DNA of 64,000 nt from Sthenelais limicola (lineage: Eukaryota; Annelida; Polychaeta; Phyllodocida; Sigalionidae), in the NCBI GenBank assembly GCA_942159475.1, contig OW804102.1, positions 25,176,684-25,240,683 on the forward strand, read 5' to 3'. Positions 23,905 to 36,254 of the stretch are shown one piece after another. Position 1 is the first letter of the stretch. Each line of letters starts with the position of its first letter. Position numbers and translations under genes: made by a program. The notes under the pieces are model-generated. The model searched no databases, had not been told where the DNA came from, and saw only the letters and a list, made by a program, of their open reading frames with translations.

Positions 23905-24540
23905 GTATTTAAATATTTTTATTCAGCTAAACATAATGTAATAACACTCTGTTCTCAGATACAGCCGTACATCTAATTCATACGAAGCAATAGAAATTTT
24001 AGGAAAAAACAATAGATAAACAGATATTACTCAACCATGATAAAACGTATTTAGTTGCATTCATAGCAGTGGCATTCTAACTCAAATACATGGTAGTCCG
24101 AGGAAAGGAGAAGAAAGTGTTGTTCACACAAAGTATCATACAATCAGAGAAAAAACATAAGTCACGTCTATAATCCACCAGCAGTGGCAAAAGAATACAA
24201 ACAAAACCATCTCAAAAGGTATCAAACAACCCAAGCAAAAAACAAAAATAGAATAAAAGTTAGTTAGTTTCAGATTCAGCCAAAGAGAGCATCTGGCAGC
24301 TCCCAAATATTCCCTTCTCTCTGGAATAATTCAAGAAAGATCTTCTTCAAATTATTATTAAAAACATTTTTATCATCCAGAATTCGTAACCTTAAGGGTA
24401 CAGAGTTCCAAATGACTTTAACCCTATCAAACATGCTTTTCCGGATACTCTCTTTGGCCAAACCATCCACCTCTAAACGCAATGGGTCTCTCATCACGTA
24501 TGGACCTTCAGCCCGTTCAGGAACCCCCAAACTCATGAAT
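23905..24540 (-). mobile_element. 5'-truncated LINE, end of the reverse-transcriptase ORF plus 3' UTR
   Basis: A minus-strand frame at 24536-24276 reads KSMFDRVKVIWNSVPLRLR and later FNNNLKKIFLELF. This is the typical C-terminal tail of non-LTR retrotransposon reverse transcriptases (WNSLP followed by a FKxxLK motif). The catalytic core is absent and an in-frame stop precedes the first Met. Downstream on the minus strand the 3' region ends in GAATAAAAATATTTAAATAC. Confidence 0.65.
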
Positions 24541-24644
24541 AAAGATAAAAAAAATCAGACAGATCTCCTATAACAAAGTGGTAGAAGCCTATTAGTCATC
24601 CTTAGTCAATATTCTAGTGTGATGCATGCTTTACTGATGCATTT

Positions 24645-24720
24645 TCCATTTTAAAGCTGTATTCTTAGCTAATATCAGTCAGAAAATGACAAATCAAACA
24701 ATCTGAAAGAGTTGTGGTAA
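24645..24720 (+). mobile_element. Family D fragment
   Basis: Begins TTTTAAAGCTGTATTCTTAGC and matches the first 70 bp or so of family D. Confidence 0.5.
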
Positions 24721-24729
24721 TAGCTCAAC

Positions 24730-25073
24730 AATAACGGATTTGCATGTACTACTGCGCATGTCTGTTACACTGCATGCTTGGATACATTCAGTTCAGGTCT
24801 GACATTCAAATTTGAATAAGCAACATTTTTATCAAAAGTTGCAAGTTTTCATCAATGTCATAGCTTCTATGAATGATTTATAAAATATAAATGTATGATG
24901 GGAAAGATGAAGGTTTGTGTTATGGAAACATGTATAACACATGGATATTGACATTAGAGCATTGATAAATATTCCATGCTGCACATGGCATGTTTTCTAT
25001 TGATTTAACACTGCCATATATCTCCCATAATTCCATGTGAATGAAGAATCAAGATGGCGGACATGCCTCTGCC
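24730..25073 (+). mobile_element. Family C element
   Basis: Nearly full length: GGATTTGCATGTACTACTGC, GATGGGAAAGATGAAGG, CACATGGATATTGACATTAG and CAAGATGGCGGACATG occur in the family order. Both outermost ends have decayed, and the right end runs into a CT tract. Confidence 0.8.
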
Positions 25074-25208
25074 CCTCTTTCTCTCGCTCTCCTCTCCTCT
25101 CTCTCTCTCTGTCTCCCTCTCTCTTCGTCTTCCTCACTCTCTGTCTCCCTCTCTCTTCGTCTCCCTCTCCCTCTCCCTCTCCCTCTCCTGATTACACTAG
25201 CAGAACGC
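25074..25208. repeat. CT-rich tract with a conserved 3' flank
   Basis: A short pyrimidine tract followed by TTACACTAGCAGAACGC at 25192-25208, the same flank as in the tract at 22020-22610. Confidence 0.85.
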
Positions 25209-25481
25209 GAGTTGCTAATTGCATGCCTTAAAGCTCCAAGAGTAGTGCCCCAACAGTAGGTAGCAGACCTATAGTTTCACACATGCCCTCTCAGTGTACT
25301 GTTGGAGGAGGCGGAGGAGGAGGGGAGTAGGAAGAGTCAAAGAGAACAATATAAAATACCCTCCTCCTCTAATCTCTGCCCGTAATCACTTACAGTACAC
25401 TCGCCCAATAGTAGCGTATGGATCATCTCATACTGCGTATAACACTCTCCCTCTCTCTCTTCGTCCTCAACTGGCGTGTAT

Positions 25482-25714
25482 GGGTGAAATCGTCAGTAAA
25501 TGTACAATTTGCCTTCACCAATCCTATCAAATAACCCAGGTTTAAGACAAGAATGAGGTTTAAAATACAGTTCAACATAACCAAACAGATTCCCTGAATC
25601 AACCCAATACCAAATATATTCATACATCTAGTATTAACCGTTTTTCAGCTTAATTTAGCAGAATCTACTAAATGTGTAGTGCTGCCAATTGTGTATTTTC
25701 TGAAAATCTGACCC
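25482..25714 (-). mobile_element. Family A MITE, complete
   Basis: Reverse orientation, from GGGTGAAATCGTCAGTAAAT to TTTCTGAAAATCTGACCC. Confidence 0.85.
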
Positions 25715-25761
25715 ATACAGGTATGGGCTGGGTCTGCGAAAATGTACACTCGGTACCGTGG

Positions 25762-25925
25762 GTCAGATCATCGGAAAATATACAAATCACCTTCACCAAT
25801 TCTCTCAAATTACCCTAAATTCATGAAAGAAATGAGGTTCAAAGTACATTTTGCCATACCCAATAGCTTGTGTTCATCAATAAGGCCTACCAAATGTACT
25901 CTGATATACTTAGTATTTTTTTTAT
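25762..25925 (-). mobile_element. Family A MITE, truncated
   Basis: Starts GGGTCAGATCATCGG and follows the family to TCTGATATACTTAGTATT, where it is cut. Confidence 0.7.
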
Positions 25926-25994
25926 TCGGGTATTAAGATTACATCACATAAATGAACCAACTATTTATATAAGTATAATTTTATTATTTTGGTG

Positions 25995-26175
25995 TTTAAA
26001 GTTAAACTGAAGAATGATAGATACTAGGTATATCTGAGTCTATTTGGGATTGCCTTGATGGATACAAAAGTTCTGTTCGGTGATGTTGCATTTTATTTTG
26101 AATATCGTTCTTGTCAAGATTATCCAGGAGGATTCTTGATGATGAATGGTACATTTTCTGGAGATTTAACTCGGA
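25995..26175 (+). mobile_element. Family A MITE, left-truncated
   Basis: Matches the family from GTTAAACTGAAGAATGATAG to GGTACATTTTCTGGAGATTT, opposite in orientation to the neighbouring fragment. Confidence 0.68.
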
Positions 26176-26530
26176 GAGATGACCTTTATCAATCCTTAAT
26201 ATGAAATGAAGACCTATTGTGTGAACATATGTTTTGATATAATACCAATTCGCTCAAACAAGGATGATCTCCACTTATCTCTCAACTCGACCTTTATTCT
26301 CAATATTAGAGGCAACATGTATAATGTGATATAATGGAGGTAAATGTATCTAGGGATTGAATGACAATGATTGGAAATGTCACTGTCAATGAGGGGATAG
26401 CCTATACAATATGGAAAACTCATCAAAACATAATTGTCATTATATAACAGTACAGTAACTGGAGAAGTAGGCTAATGTTCAATAGAAACATAAAAAAGGT
26501 TATTATAACTATTATTAACCTATATACAAA
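26176..26530. other. Gene-free stretch
   Basis: I see no gene or named repeat. Confidence 0.35.
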
Positions 26531-26941
26531 ATGTGATATGTTACACGAAAATGAGTCACAAGTCACAGAAAATGGATTTTGAGATATCATCATTTGATAA
26601 GATTAGATCAAGCCGATTCTATAATGATGGTAAACATCAAGGACATCTAAACAGTGTTTCTATCTTTTATATTTTAATTAATTTATGTTTGAAAAAGAGT
26701 TGGCAATATTTCTGGGTAGACAATTACCAGTAAAGTAATTAAAAGTACTCCATAGGATGACCTTCTAAACGCAAAAGTATATTTAATACAGTCTTGAAAT
26801 TGTGTACATTGATTGATACGACTCACAGCGCTAAACTCCCCAAAGATCAAAACATTCCCACAAAGACATCTTGTGAATAAACCCCTTTAAAAAATATAAC
26901 TTCGGCGACTTGTGACTTATTTTCCTGTAACACATCACAAA
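26531..26941 (+). mobile_element. Family F element, complete
   Basis: The left end TGTGATATGTTACACGAAAA and the right end, whose complement reads TTGTGATGTGTTACAGGAAA, form inverted repeats of about 35 bp. The inside has no coding capacity. Other partial copies are at 12640-12909, 37692-37800 and 47474-47840. Confidence 0.82.
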
Positions 26942-27430
26942 TTAGTATTAATACAGAAACTGTTCGCATAGAGGATAACAAGAGCTAAGGCACTGCACGT
27001 GTTTGAGTTGCCATGTTCACAGGGAAAAGGAGACATTCTGTGAAAAAAAGAAGAATAGAATCAAAATGAATAGAAGAGCGTCAGGCTGAATACATACACG
27101 AGAAGTAAGACATCAAGGCATGGCAGCCAGGCTGCTGTTAACCCCTTGAGACAGCTATGTTTATATGGGAATATTCCTGGCCCATCCTCGGGCCCATCCT
27201 GGCCCACAAACGCCTTTCATCTTTCAATTGATTCTGACGCTGGGTGAAGTGGTCAAAAGCCTCTATTTTCGCCCACCACCATATGCTCAGGGCTAGGTTT
27301 ATATGTGTGAAAGTGTTAGGGTGGGGTGGGGTCAAGCTGGTTGCATAGGGTCAAATCCAATATGTATACATGTCTAGATATGATGTGTCATTAGGCTGTG
27401 TAATTAAGTTCTTGTAGTAGGTTTAACACT
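26942..27430. other. Gene-free stretch
   Basis: I see no gene. A short GGCCCATCCT direct repeat lies at 27180-27202. Confidence 0.35.
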
Positions 27431-27675
27431 GACTCCTGGTGTAGTATACTACCATCTATTGTTGTATTATGTTTTACCAGGCTGTTGAGTTCAGCTTCTA
27501 TAGCTGGTCTTCTACTTACTCCTGGGGTAGTATACTACCATCTATTGCTGTACGATGTTTTACCAGGATGTTTAGTTCAGCCTTCCACCAACTCCTGGGG
27601 TAGTTTACGACCATCTATTGTTGTATTATATTTTACCAGGATGTTCAGTTCAGCTCCTGGAGCTGGTCTTCCATT
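27431..27675 (+). repeat. Tandem repeat, three copies of 73-86 bp
   Basis: ACTCCTGG, GTAGTATACTACCATCTATT and TTTTACCAGGATGTT recur in order starting at 27432, 27518 and 27591. The second-to-third spacing is 13 bp shorter because part of the unit is lost. Confidence 0.88.
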
Positions 27676-27767
27676 GAGATCTGATTACGAGATCTACAGT
27701 CAATTCCAGAAAAACAAGTTTTACAGTTAATGACGAAGATTTATCGTTTTCATTTTTTATGAGTGAG

Positions 27768-27920
27768 TGCGTCAGAAAAGATATAAAGCCAAATCTACAT
27801 ATTGAGTAAATTCTGCGAAATTCGTCTGAAAACAAGGGATAAATACTATGTACATCGGAGTATATTTTGTATTGCATTGATTAAATAAACATGGTTCAGT
27901 TAGGTTGCAGCATGGTATTA
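27768..27920 (+). mobile_element. Family A MITE, partial
   Basis: Left two thirds of a diverged copy, up to AACATGGTTCAGTTAGGTTG. Confidence 0.6.
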
Positions 27921-28003
27921 TCAACACATTTTTCCGTAATGAAATGCAAATCATCATTTGTTTGTCCTATTATCTTAGATTATTCCCGCTGGACAATGTC
28001 TGG

Positions 28004-28352
28004 AATAGGGGAGTTACATGTCTCACTGCGCATGTCTACTGCAGTGCATGTCGGGATGGATTCTGTTGAAATCCGACATACAAATATGTAACAACATTTT
28101 TATCAAAAATTGCAAAAGTGTTTTCACCTATATCATAGCTTGTATAAATGATCAATGAAAACCAAATGCATGATGAGAAAGATGAAGTCGTGTGTCATGG
28201 AAAGATGTAAAACACATGGATATTGACATTAGAGCACTGGTAATATTCCATGCTAAATATAACATGTTTTCTAAAGATATTATACTATACCATTACTCCC
28301 ATAATTCCATGCGAATCAAGATTCAAAATGGCGGCTGTGCAACTCCCCTATT
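28004..28352 (+). mobile_element. Family C element, complete
   Basis: A 349-bp copy with inverted ends AATAGGGGAGTTACATG and TGCAACTCCCCTATT. The inside contains GGTAATATTCCATGCTAAAT and CCATAATTCCATGCGAATC, shared with 42823-43160. Confidence 0.88.
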
Positions 28353-30689
28353 TGCCCCAATATTGAGGACAGAGGAGGAGCAGAGAGAGGAGATGATCTT
28401 GGCCAAGTATAAAGGAGACAGGGCTGGAGCAAGGTGGTATTTGAGAAGATAAAGGAGGCCCTTCCAAAAACCTCCCCGTTCCATCTAACAGAGGGCACGT
28501 GTACCTAAAAATTGCTAGAATAGTTCTGCTACATTCTGGCTCATTCTGTGAGAAACCTTTTTAGCAGAAATAGCTTTGGGTATTATTGGAAAGGTTTCAG
28601 TTTCAGTGGAGCCCCAACAACTCCTTTTATTAAACGTACTTAACAAGCAAAGTATAATCTTCAAATCAGTTTAAAAATGATTGAACATTTTCATCTATGT
28701 AAGCAATATAGGGATGAAACAGGTAAAAGATGTCAGCTTTAAACAAGAGCCATGTATTTTGGTCTCTTACAAAAGAAAAGACAAACGTTTCTCTCTTTTT
28801 CTACCCCTAGATAGGCATGCACCATTAAATGACAATCTCTTTTAACTATACCTATTAAATGTAGGCCCCATTAAGTAGATAGATGGGCAGCCTGTTAGGG
28901 AGGCTACATCTACGTGACTTAGGAAATTGGAAAGGATCACCCTTCATGTGTCATATATGTAAAATGAGTTTTATTGCATATTAAAGAGACGTTTTATCAA
29001 AACTTGGCAAGATTCTCGCTCATAGAGATGAATTAGTATAGGATGACAAAATGTAATGGCTCATTGTGTTTTTACGCTAACGATTACGAATACTTGGATC
29101 TCTAAAGGCTCTCTCATCGTTAGCCAGATACTGTGCGCTAATAAATGTACCTCTAATAATTATTTCCCATGAGTAACACTAGCCTTCAAGAAGCCTTTAA
29201 CTATCCGATTATACTAACGATTGCGATAACGATCGTTACCCGTGCCCAGAACAGCTCACATTTAAGTGTAATTTGCAAATTATTCTTGGAATGAACACTA
29301 GCAAATAATTACACTCTCAAAGTTGTTCTAAGTTCTAATTACTCGTATCTCAGGAAATCAAGCTTTTTCCAGGACATGTTCTGACTAGAATAACTGGTCA
29401 GAATTGCTCCTACGGATCTTCGTTTCGCAGAAGTTCTTTCAAAACATGGTTTTACAGACTTTCACCACAAAGAAAAGAAGCCCTCTGCGAAAAAGAAGAA
29501 ACTCCTGCAATGATACTGGTGAACGGACCGAACTCATAACTAGGATCACGCACTGTGATACTAAATAAAAAGTCCAAAAATAATTTAAATACAAATTTAG
29601 GTCACATTGGAAGCGACCTGTCGGTAAGGATGTCTTCCCAATTTGTTGCCGAGTGCCCTTCCTCCCTCCCCTAGTTACAGAGCCTCCCCCCACCCCCAAC
29701 CCCGCCCTCACCCTGCTCTCATCCATACTGCTTGGTTTCCTTTCTAAATTCATCACACTGTAATTGGAGTGTTTATACTGAAGTATTCTTTCCTTGTTGC
29801 TTCATGGTCGTTGGAAATTACTTCCTACTTGTTATTTAATGATCAAATTACTCTATTATGTTTCTGACTCATTTTGATTGTTTCCAATACACTTATAATG
29901 CTGCTCGATATTCTTTAATCATCATTCTATGTTAGATTAATTGATTTATAATACATTTAAAATTGTAATAATTGAATCGTTCCAATCGATATTATTTCAA
30001 CATTTGATTGTTTTTCATAGTTTATTTAAATCAAGGTCGTTTATTAATTTGATAAATAAATACATACTTTTTTCTTCTTCAAAATTCATTTTAAACTATA
30101 AAATAAACAGATTGCAATTTGATTACTTGCAATCATTTGAACACTATAAAATGTCTCCCCCACTATGTTGCAAGGAACAAACGACTGCGTGTAGGGTTGT
30201 GATTTATCCTACACTCTGTCGCAAGGCCTGGTTGCATGATCGTCATCATACTTGTTAATAACGATCAAGATAAGATTTGAAAGTGTTATAGTTAGAAAGC
30301 CACGGTAGATCTGGGAAATAACACATCAATCACACAAAACTCCCATTATAAAACTAGTGGTTTAACACTTACTATCACACCACATCTACGCGATAACCCC
30401 ACATCAGATCCAAGATACACATAACAACAAAGCATTATCAAATAAAATCAAGCAATATAAGCTAAAGGTAGAGACAGGTTTTGTTAGAAGCTTGAGTGGA
30501 CTCCTAGTTCTCAGTACAATGGTGGGTAGATTTAGTGGCGTGGAGGCATGTGGTGTACATTATTAATTATATGATGACAGGGTGAATGGATGCCCCATTA
30601 CAGCATGAACACCGGGGGTAGTATTGAAGAGCAGTGCCATCAACACTTATCTACGGCGCCATATAATGTCCAATATACATGCAATACAC
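28353..30689. other. Gene-free stretch
   Basis: Positions 29040-29240 carry CGATTACG/CGATAACG motifs like those at 14560-14830. Positions 29650-29720 are C-rich and 29930-30130 are very AT-rich. A 105-codon minus frame at 29756-29439 has no recognised family. No gene is supported. Confidence 0.35.
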
Positions 30690-30960
30690 ACCTGGTATAT
30701 AGAAATACAGAGATATAGGGGTATGGATATGGATGTTTAGATAGGTATATAGAGAGACATAGAGGTATAGATCTAGATATATAGATAGGTAGACATAGAT
30801 ATAGATATAAACATAGACGTATAGATATGGATATATATAGATATGTAGACATAGATATATATATAGATACATAGAGTTATAGATATGGAGATATGGATAT
30901 ATAGTTGGACATAAATATAAATATAGAGGTATAGTTATGGATATATATCGATATGTGGAC
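30690..30960. repeat. GATATA/GATA-type microsatellite
   Basis: Degenerate repeats of ATAGATATGGATAT and AGACATAGATATAG. The Tyr/Ile-rich frames on the minus strand are compositional. Confidence 0.92.
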
Positions 30961-30984
30961 ATATCACACATATTACACATGTAA

Positions 30985-31048
30985 TTAAGCAGAATTTAAT
31001 AAATATATAGAGCTGCCAATTCTACATTTCTAACTAACCTGACCCATA
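30985..31048 (-). mobile_element. Family A end fragment
   Basis: AATTAAGCAGAATTTAATAAATA followed by GAGCTGCCAATTCTACATTT and CCTGACCC matches one end of family A in reverse orientation. Confidence 0.6.
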
Positions 31049-31615
31049 ACTATATATACGATATCAACAGGCACCCTAAATATGATCCAAATATCCCCGA
31101 TATAAAAACCACTTAAGTAATGTGCCACTGAATTTATGCATTAAACATTCAATGTTTTGTGGACGCTGTAATCCATGGCTTTACCTGCCAGGCACCTGGA
31201 GGCCAGGCTAGATCCAGGAAAATATCAGATTAAAAGGTTAAAACTAGTTTTTCTACATAAATCACACACGACCTGGTATTAAGGTAGGCCATAGAGAAAG
31301 GTCAGGCTGGTAGGGAGGTATTACTGAGTTACTCTAGGTGTAGTGAAACTATGGCTGGCTTTTATATGTTTAGATTTAGTGTAGTTCATAGTTTAAATTA
31401 TATTAGATGAAGTATTCTTTGTGTGATCAGTGCCTGTAGTGTTATAGTTGTTGTTAGGTGGTTCAGGTTCTAGGAGCATGTAGGGAGATAATTCAGCTTC
31501 CTATTAACTTCTCTATCCCTCCTTTTTCTTTCATGTACATCTTTCTTATATGTTGTATGAGGGCTGCAATGAAGGGGGTGTAATAAACATGTTTTTATTG
31601 TATCATATACGATAA
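31049..31615. other. Gene-free stretch
   Basis: I see no gene or named repeat. Confidence 0.35.
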
Positions 31616-31975
31616 AAATCCGAAGTTGTTTTTTCTTTAAGAGAGAGGGATAGGGCGAAATTAGGGGAAACGTTGAGAAGGACAGAGAGGAAGACAGTCA
31701 ATCGACAGAAAAAAAGAAAGATGGTGGTGGGGGTAGAAAGATAGAGAAAGTGACAGGCAGAGAAAGAGAGAGGGATAAATAAGGAGGGTGAGACAGAGAG
31801 AGACAAGGAAGGTGGAGAGAGAGGTAGAGGAAGAGGGAGGGAGGGAGACAGAAAGGAGGAGATAAATGTAAGAAGGGAGAGGCAGAAAAAGAGTAAGGAG
31901 GAATAGATATGAAGGTAGAGGAAAGAACAGAAGGGTGACAAAGAGGGAGATGAAAATAAGAAGATCATCAAATTA
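31616..31975. repeat. GA-rich low-complexity tract
   Basis: A purine tract, the complement of the CT tracts elsewhere. Confidence 0.9.
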
Positions 31976-33272
31976 AGTAAACCACCTCATATTCGGCTTG
32001 AACACCTTCTCAGGTGGTATGGTGGCCCATAAAGTTGCCGCGGGAAGACTAAACTCTAGGCGTTCCTAGGCCAGGGTGAATCTAATGAGCAAAGTTTTTA
32101 TCCTTATAGGCCACCATAGAGTAGGCTATGGTGGCTTGCGGCTCTTATAAAGGGAATTAATACATAAGTAAATGACCTTGGTTCATTCTCAGAAGCAAAG
32201 GTCATTGATATCACCTAGATGCCTCGGGGTATTATATATTATCTATAGCTTGTAAAATATATATATCAATTTACTTGAAAGGAAAGTAATCTATATGTGG
32301 GTTGGTCACGGCATGGGAAAATGTACAATTCGCTTTCACAAACACTCACAAATTATCCACATTTACTTATTGGTTGTATTTTGTGATTTCGGGCTTTGGT
32401 TTTGAGAAAGCTTTCGCTATTATCTATTATTGAATATATATGTTGTAAATTAGTCTCTAACTTGCTGGGTTTCTTTGGAGATGGATAATATAGAATGGAA
32501 ATAGAAAGAAAATATTGATTTTTTTAAAAGCAATTTAGACCTTAAAGCTGTGTTCGCTTCTATTACCACCAAGAAGATCTTACCAAATGTACTCACAGCC
32601 GCTGGTGAGCGATAATAAGTGAAATCACTGAATAATATGATAAGTATGGGCTAGTATGAAACTCTGTAGCCAAAACAACCGGAAACAAAATCGTCAGAGA
32701 TTTTGGTCGAATGACTGAGATGTGTAGGGAAAAAACGAAACAAAAAAAAATCTATAGACTTTGACGGATGTAAACTTAGAGCACAACTTTTATATATTAT
32801 ATACAATGCAAGTCATTTTCTAAGAGTAATTTCCGCATGCAAAACATACAGAGGCTGCGATAAGAAAGCATTGGAAGAGAGTGATTTACAATCAGCCTCG
32901 TAGAGTGTACAACAGTCTCTATAAAGGAGCTGTCATAGAAGCCCAGACTGGCCATTAATTCCCACACTTTTAATTCAAATGAGAGACACGCCTTCATAGT
33001 CTCTAGTGGTTCCATCTTCATAAGGAATTCATTAGAAATTATATCTCTAAGTGTTCAAAAGCAATCAATCATTTTAAATATGGACACCCCCATCAATTGC
33101 CATTAGCTACGCTTTATTCATTACAAAGGGCTTCATATTTGTAGTACTTTTTAAAAAATTATGTTTTAAATGAGATGGATTTGTTGTTATTGAATTGTTG
33201 GCATGTAATGAGCAGTGCATTATTAGTATATATATTATATATATTACATATACTTATTACAAGTGCTCATCC
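31976..33272. other. Gene-free stretch with repeat fragments
   Basis: Positions 32305-32360 resemble a family A end in reverse (GGGAAAATGTACAATTCGC). Positions 32550-32650 resemble family D (TTAAAGCTGTGTTCGCTTC), and GGTGAGCGATAATAAGTGAA recurs in variant form at 45262. No gene is seen. Confidence 0.4.
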
Positions 33273-33486
33273 CAGTCTAGGCCCATAGATGAGAGAGTTC
33301 CTTCAGACAGAGGGAAAGCTTCTCGCCTCAAACCGCAAAGTGCCATTATTATTCCATTAAGACCGCAAAATGCCATTTTATTCCCATCAGAACGCCTAGT
33401 CCTAGGCCAGGAAACCGATTAGCGAAGTAGGGGTCCAATCACTGAGATGCCATTCCTATCTGATCTGAGGGTTTGGACCTAGACTG
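33273..33486 (+). mobile_element. Family B MITE, complete
   Basis: A 214-bp copy from CAGTCTAGGCCCATAG to GTTTGGACCTAGACTG. It is longer than the 13635 copy because it retains both AACCGCAAA-type repeats and the ATCTGATCTGAGGG segment. Confidence 0.88.
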
Positions 33487-33732
33487 TTCCCGAATCCGAT
33501 GCGATTACTGTTATTTCTTTTCATATTAAAAATTCCTTATAGTAAAAGAGCAACTCACGAGCATAAAAAAGACAAATTGAAAGGCTGCACTGAAGGTATT
33601 TAAATCTAAATCCTCGACTGAACCCCAACTGCCATTAGAAATTGGGAGTTGATTCACAATTGAGGCGATGGTTGTCAATTTGCCCCCACACAAGCTGTGT
33701 GCATTAATTAACACACTAGTGTATTATGATAT

Positions 33733-33967
33733 GGGTCAGATTTTCAGAAAATGTACAATTGGTAGTCTTACAAATTTAGTAAATACTGCTAAACTAGGCT
33801 GCAATTTGGCCAATACTGGGTGAATTCGAGTAGATTCGGCATTACATTGATTCTAGCAATCTGTTCGGTTAGGTTAAACTGTATTTTGAACTTTATTTTC
33901 GTCTGAAATTTGGGTTATTTGAGAAGATTGGCGAAGTTGAATTGTACTTTTTCTGGAAATCTGACCC
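33733..33967 (+). mobile_element. Family A MITE, complete
   Basis: A 235-bp copy with clean ends and ATAT on both sides, supporting a 4-bp target duplication. A good reference copy for the family. Confidence 0.92.
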
Positions 33968-35056
33968 ATATGTGGTAATATACAAGTTAAACAAGGATGT
34001 GTTTACAAGTGTTACAAGGGCAAGCAAAAAGGCATGTAAACTGAATGGCTATATTACATCAGTCACTCTCCTTATTTCTCTCAGCTACCGACATCAGTAG
34101 GCATACAAATCCTCCCCCTCCCCACCTCACCACCTCCCCCACCTCACCACTTCCCCCACCCCTCTACTGCCAATAACTCACTGAAAGTCAGGTTATAAGA
34201 TGGTGTACAGTTGGGAAATTCTAGACAATTATGTAATTGCTCTGAACTTAAGGAATAGTGTGCATATATTTTAGTTTATTTCATACAAACTGGGATACCA
34301 TTGAATATGAGTATATAGATTTTGAACACCAAACCAATTTGGTCTAATATATTAAAAGATTCGGAATATCACAATATGTAACGAAAATCATGTCAAAGGA
34401 ATAATTTTACTGCTACCTTATTAGAATTTTTAAATATCTTGTTTCGGGTCTGTATGTGTTTTTAATCTAGTGGGATCTATATCCCAAAATTCCTAAGAAG
34501 CAAATTTATAATATCTGATTTTTATATTATGTATTTTGTTTTACCTCATTTACCACATAAATTCCTTTTTTTTCTTGGGGGCCTTCTGAAAGGCCTAGAC
34601 CTCTAAAAGTCGTGATTCTGCCTCGTTTCACAGTTCGCCTATTTTCAGAAAGGTTTCAAACGTATTGAGAAATTAGAAGTAACTTGGTATTTGACTTGTA
34701 TTTAATTGGAAAATTGACACATCTAATTACATTTAAGTGACCGCTCTTTTAGCCATGATTAATTTTCAAATTTGTAATTAATTGAAACTCCAAACCGACA
34801 CTTGATGCAATACACAAAAATGGCGTTCTAAATTTGATTTTACTTCCGTTGTCACACTTATAGTCTAAATGCAATTTAAGACACTTTTTAAAAGATTTGA
34901 AACTCGTAGTACATTGACTCACAACTTTTTTTGTTTTAAAAAAATCTACTAAAAATAACATCACACAATTAACCATTAACAAAGGTATGTGTGTGAGAGC
35001 ACGGCGCTGGTGCAGGGGAATTTATAAAATATGTCTGTATCGTGTGTGTAACATAT
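33968..35056. other. Gene-free stretch
   Basis: A CCACCTCACC-type low-complexity patch lies at 34110-34165. The rest is AT-rich without a gene. Confidence 0.4.
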
Positions 35057-35567
35057 GGGTCAGATTTTCAGAAAATGTACAATTTGCAGCTCTACGCATT
35101 TAGTAGATTCTGCTAAATTAAGCTGCAATTTGGTCACTACTTAGCACTTATAGGACGAGTTGCCACACGGCGCGTAAATAAAGGACGAGACCGCAGGTCG
35201 AGTCCTTTATTTACGCGTCGTGCGGCAACGAGTCCTATAAGTTGATTATTATACATGCCTTATAGTAAGTTGATTGCGTCGGCAACCTTGCGTCGGCAAC
35301 CTTGCGCCACCAAACTTGCGTCGCCATGACAACGAGCTGGTAATGTACTAGTCCAATACCACGTTACAAGTAATGTGCGGCTGTCGGGGCCTCAGTATTG
35401 AATGCGTGTATAATAATAGGTAAATTCAAGTATATTCGGCATTGCATTGATTCTAGCCATCTGTTTGGTTAGTTTGAACTGTATTTTGAACATTATTTTC
35501 GTCTGAAAATTGGGTTATTTGAGAAGATTCTCGAAGTTGAATTGTACATTTTCTGAAAATCTGACCC
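35057..35567 (+). mobile_element. Family A MITE split by a fold-back insertion
   Basis: The left part (35057-35141) and the right part (about 35421-35567) join to a normal family A sequence at GGTCACTACT...TAGGTAAATTC. The intervening 280 bp are foreign. Confidence 0.88.
35142..35420. mobile_element. Fold-back element inserted in family A
   Basis: The first 95 bp (35147-35241) form a hairpin with arms of about 40 bp: CTTATAGGACGAGTTGCC pairs with GGCAACGAGTCCTATAAG, and GCGTAAATAAAGGAC with GTCCTTTATTTACGC. A tail follows with three TTGCGTCGGCAACC-like repeats. No ORF is present. Confidence 0.75.
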
Positions 35568-36019
35568 AAATAACATATATGCCAGCAGATGTAATGTGTT
35601 ATTGCTTTATCATCATGCTAAATTTCTGTACTTTTATTATCTATCTCTTACCTGACACTTATGTAGAATGTATGTGTTAAAATCAGGCTGTACTGAGAAC
35701 ATTCGTGCTTTATGTATGGAAATGTATTAGATCCTGAATAAAATATTCAAATCAAATCACACGATGTAAAGCTTTTTCTTGATAAAGAGCTCTTAAATCT
35801 AAATACCTAAATCCAAGTACAGTTCTCAAAGGCCTGGCTCACAGAAACCTGTGGCTGACTGACAGCTCTGTGCTTGATAAAAACCTGACGCTCACTTTGA
35901 GGAAGGTGCAGCCATTTTTGAGCGACTTATCAGAGCCTTCCAACAGCATCTGATAAAACTCCAAGCTGTTTATAGATTTTAGCTGAAAGCATAGCTCACT
36001 GGCTGGGTAATATTTATAT
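35568..36019. other. Gene-free stretch
   Basis: CCTGAATAAAATATTCAAAT at about 35733 looks like a LINE 3' end or poly(A)-signal region. No gene is seen. Confidence 0.4.
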
Positions 36020-36254
36020 GGGTGAAGTCACCAAAAAATGTACAATTCACCTTCACAAATCCTCTCCAATAACCCAGATTTCGGACGAAAATAAAGTTCA
36101 AAATAGAGTTCAACCTAACCAAACAGATTGCTAGAATTAATGCAATGCCGAATATACTCGAATTTACCTAGTATTGACCAAATTGCAGCCTAATTTAGCA
36201 CAATTTACTAAATGTGTACAGCTGCTAATTGTACATTTTCTGAAAATCTGGCCC
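36020..36254 (-). mobile_element. Family A MITE, complete
   Basis: A 235-bp reverse copy from GGGTGAAGTCACCAAAAAAT to TTTCTGAAAATCTGGCCC, flanked by ATAT and ACAT. Confidence 0.88.

Noticed and set aside
29439..29756. A 105-codon minus-strand frame
   Set aside because: No family resemblance, low-complexity start and no neighbouring exons.
30651..30980. Tyr/Ile-rich frames on the minus strand
   Set aside because: They read through a GATATA microsatellite.
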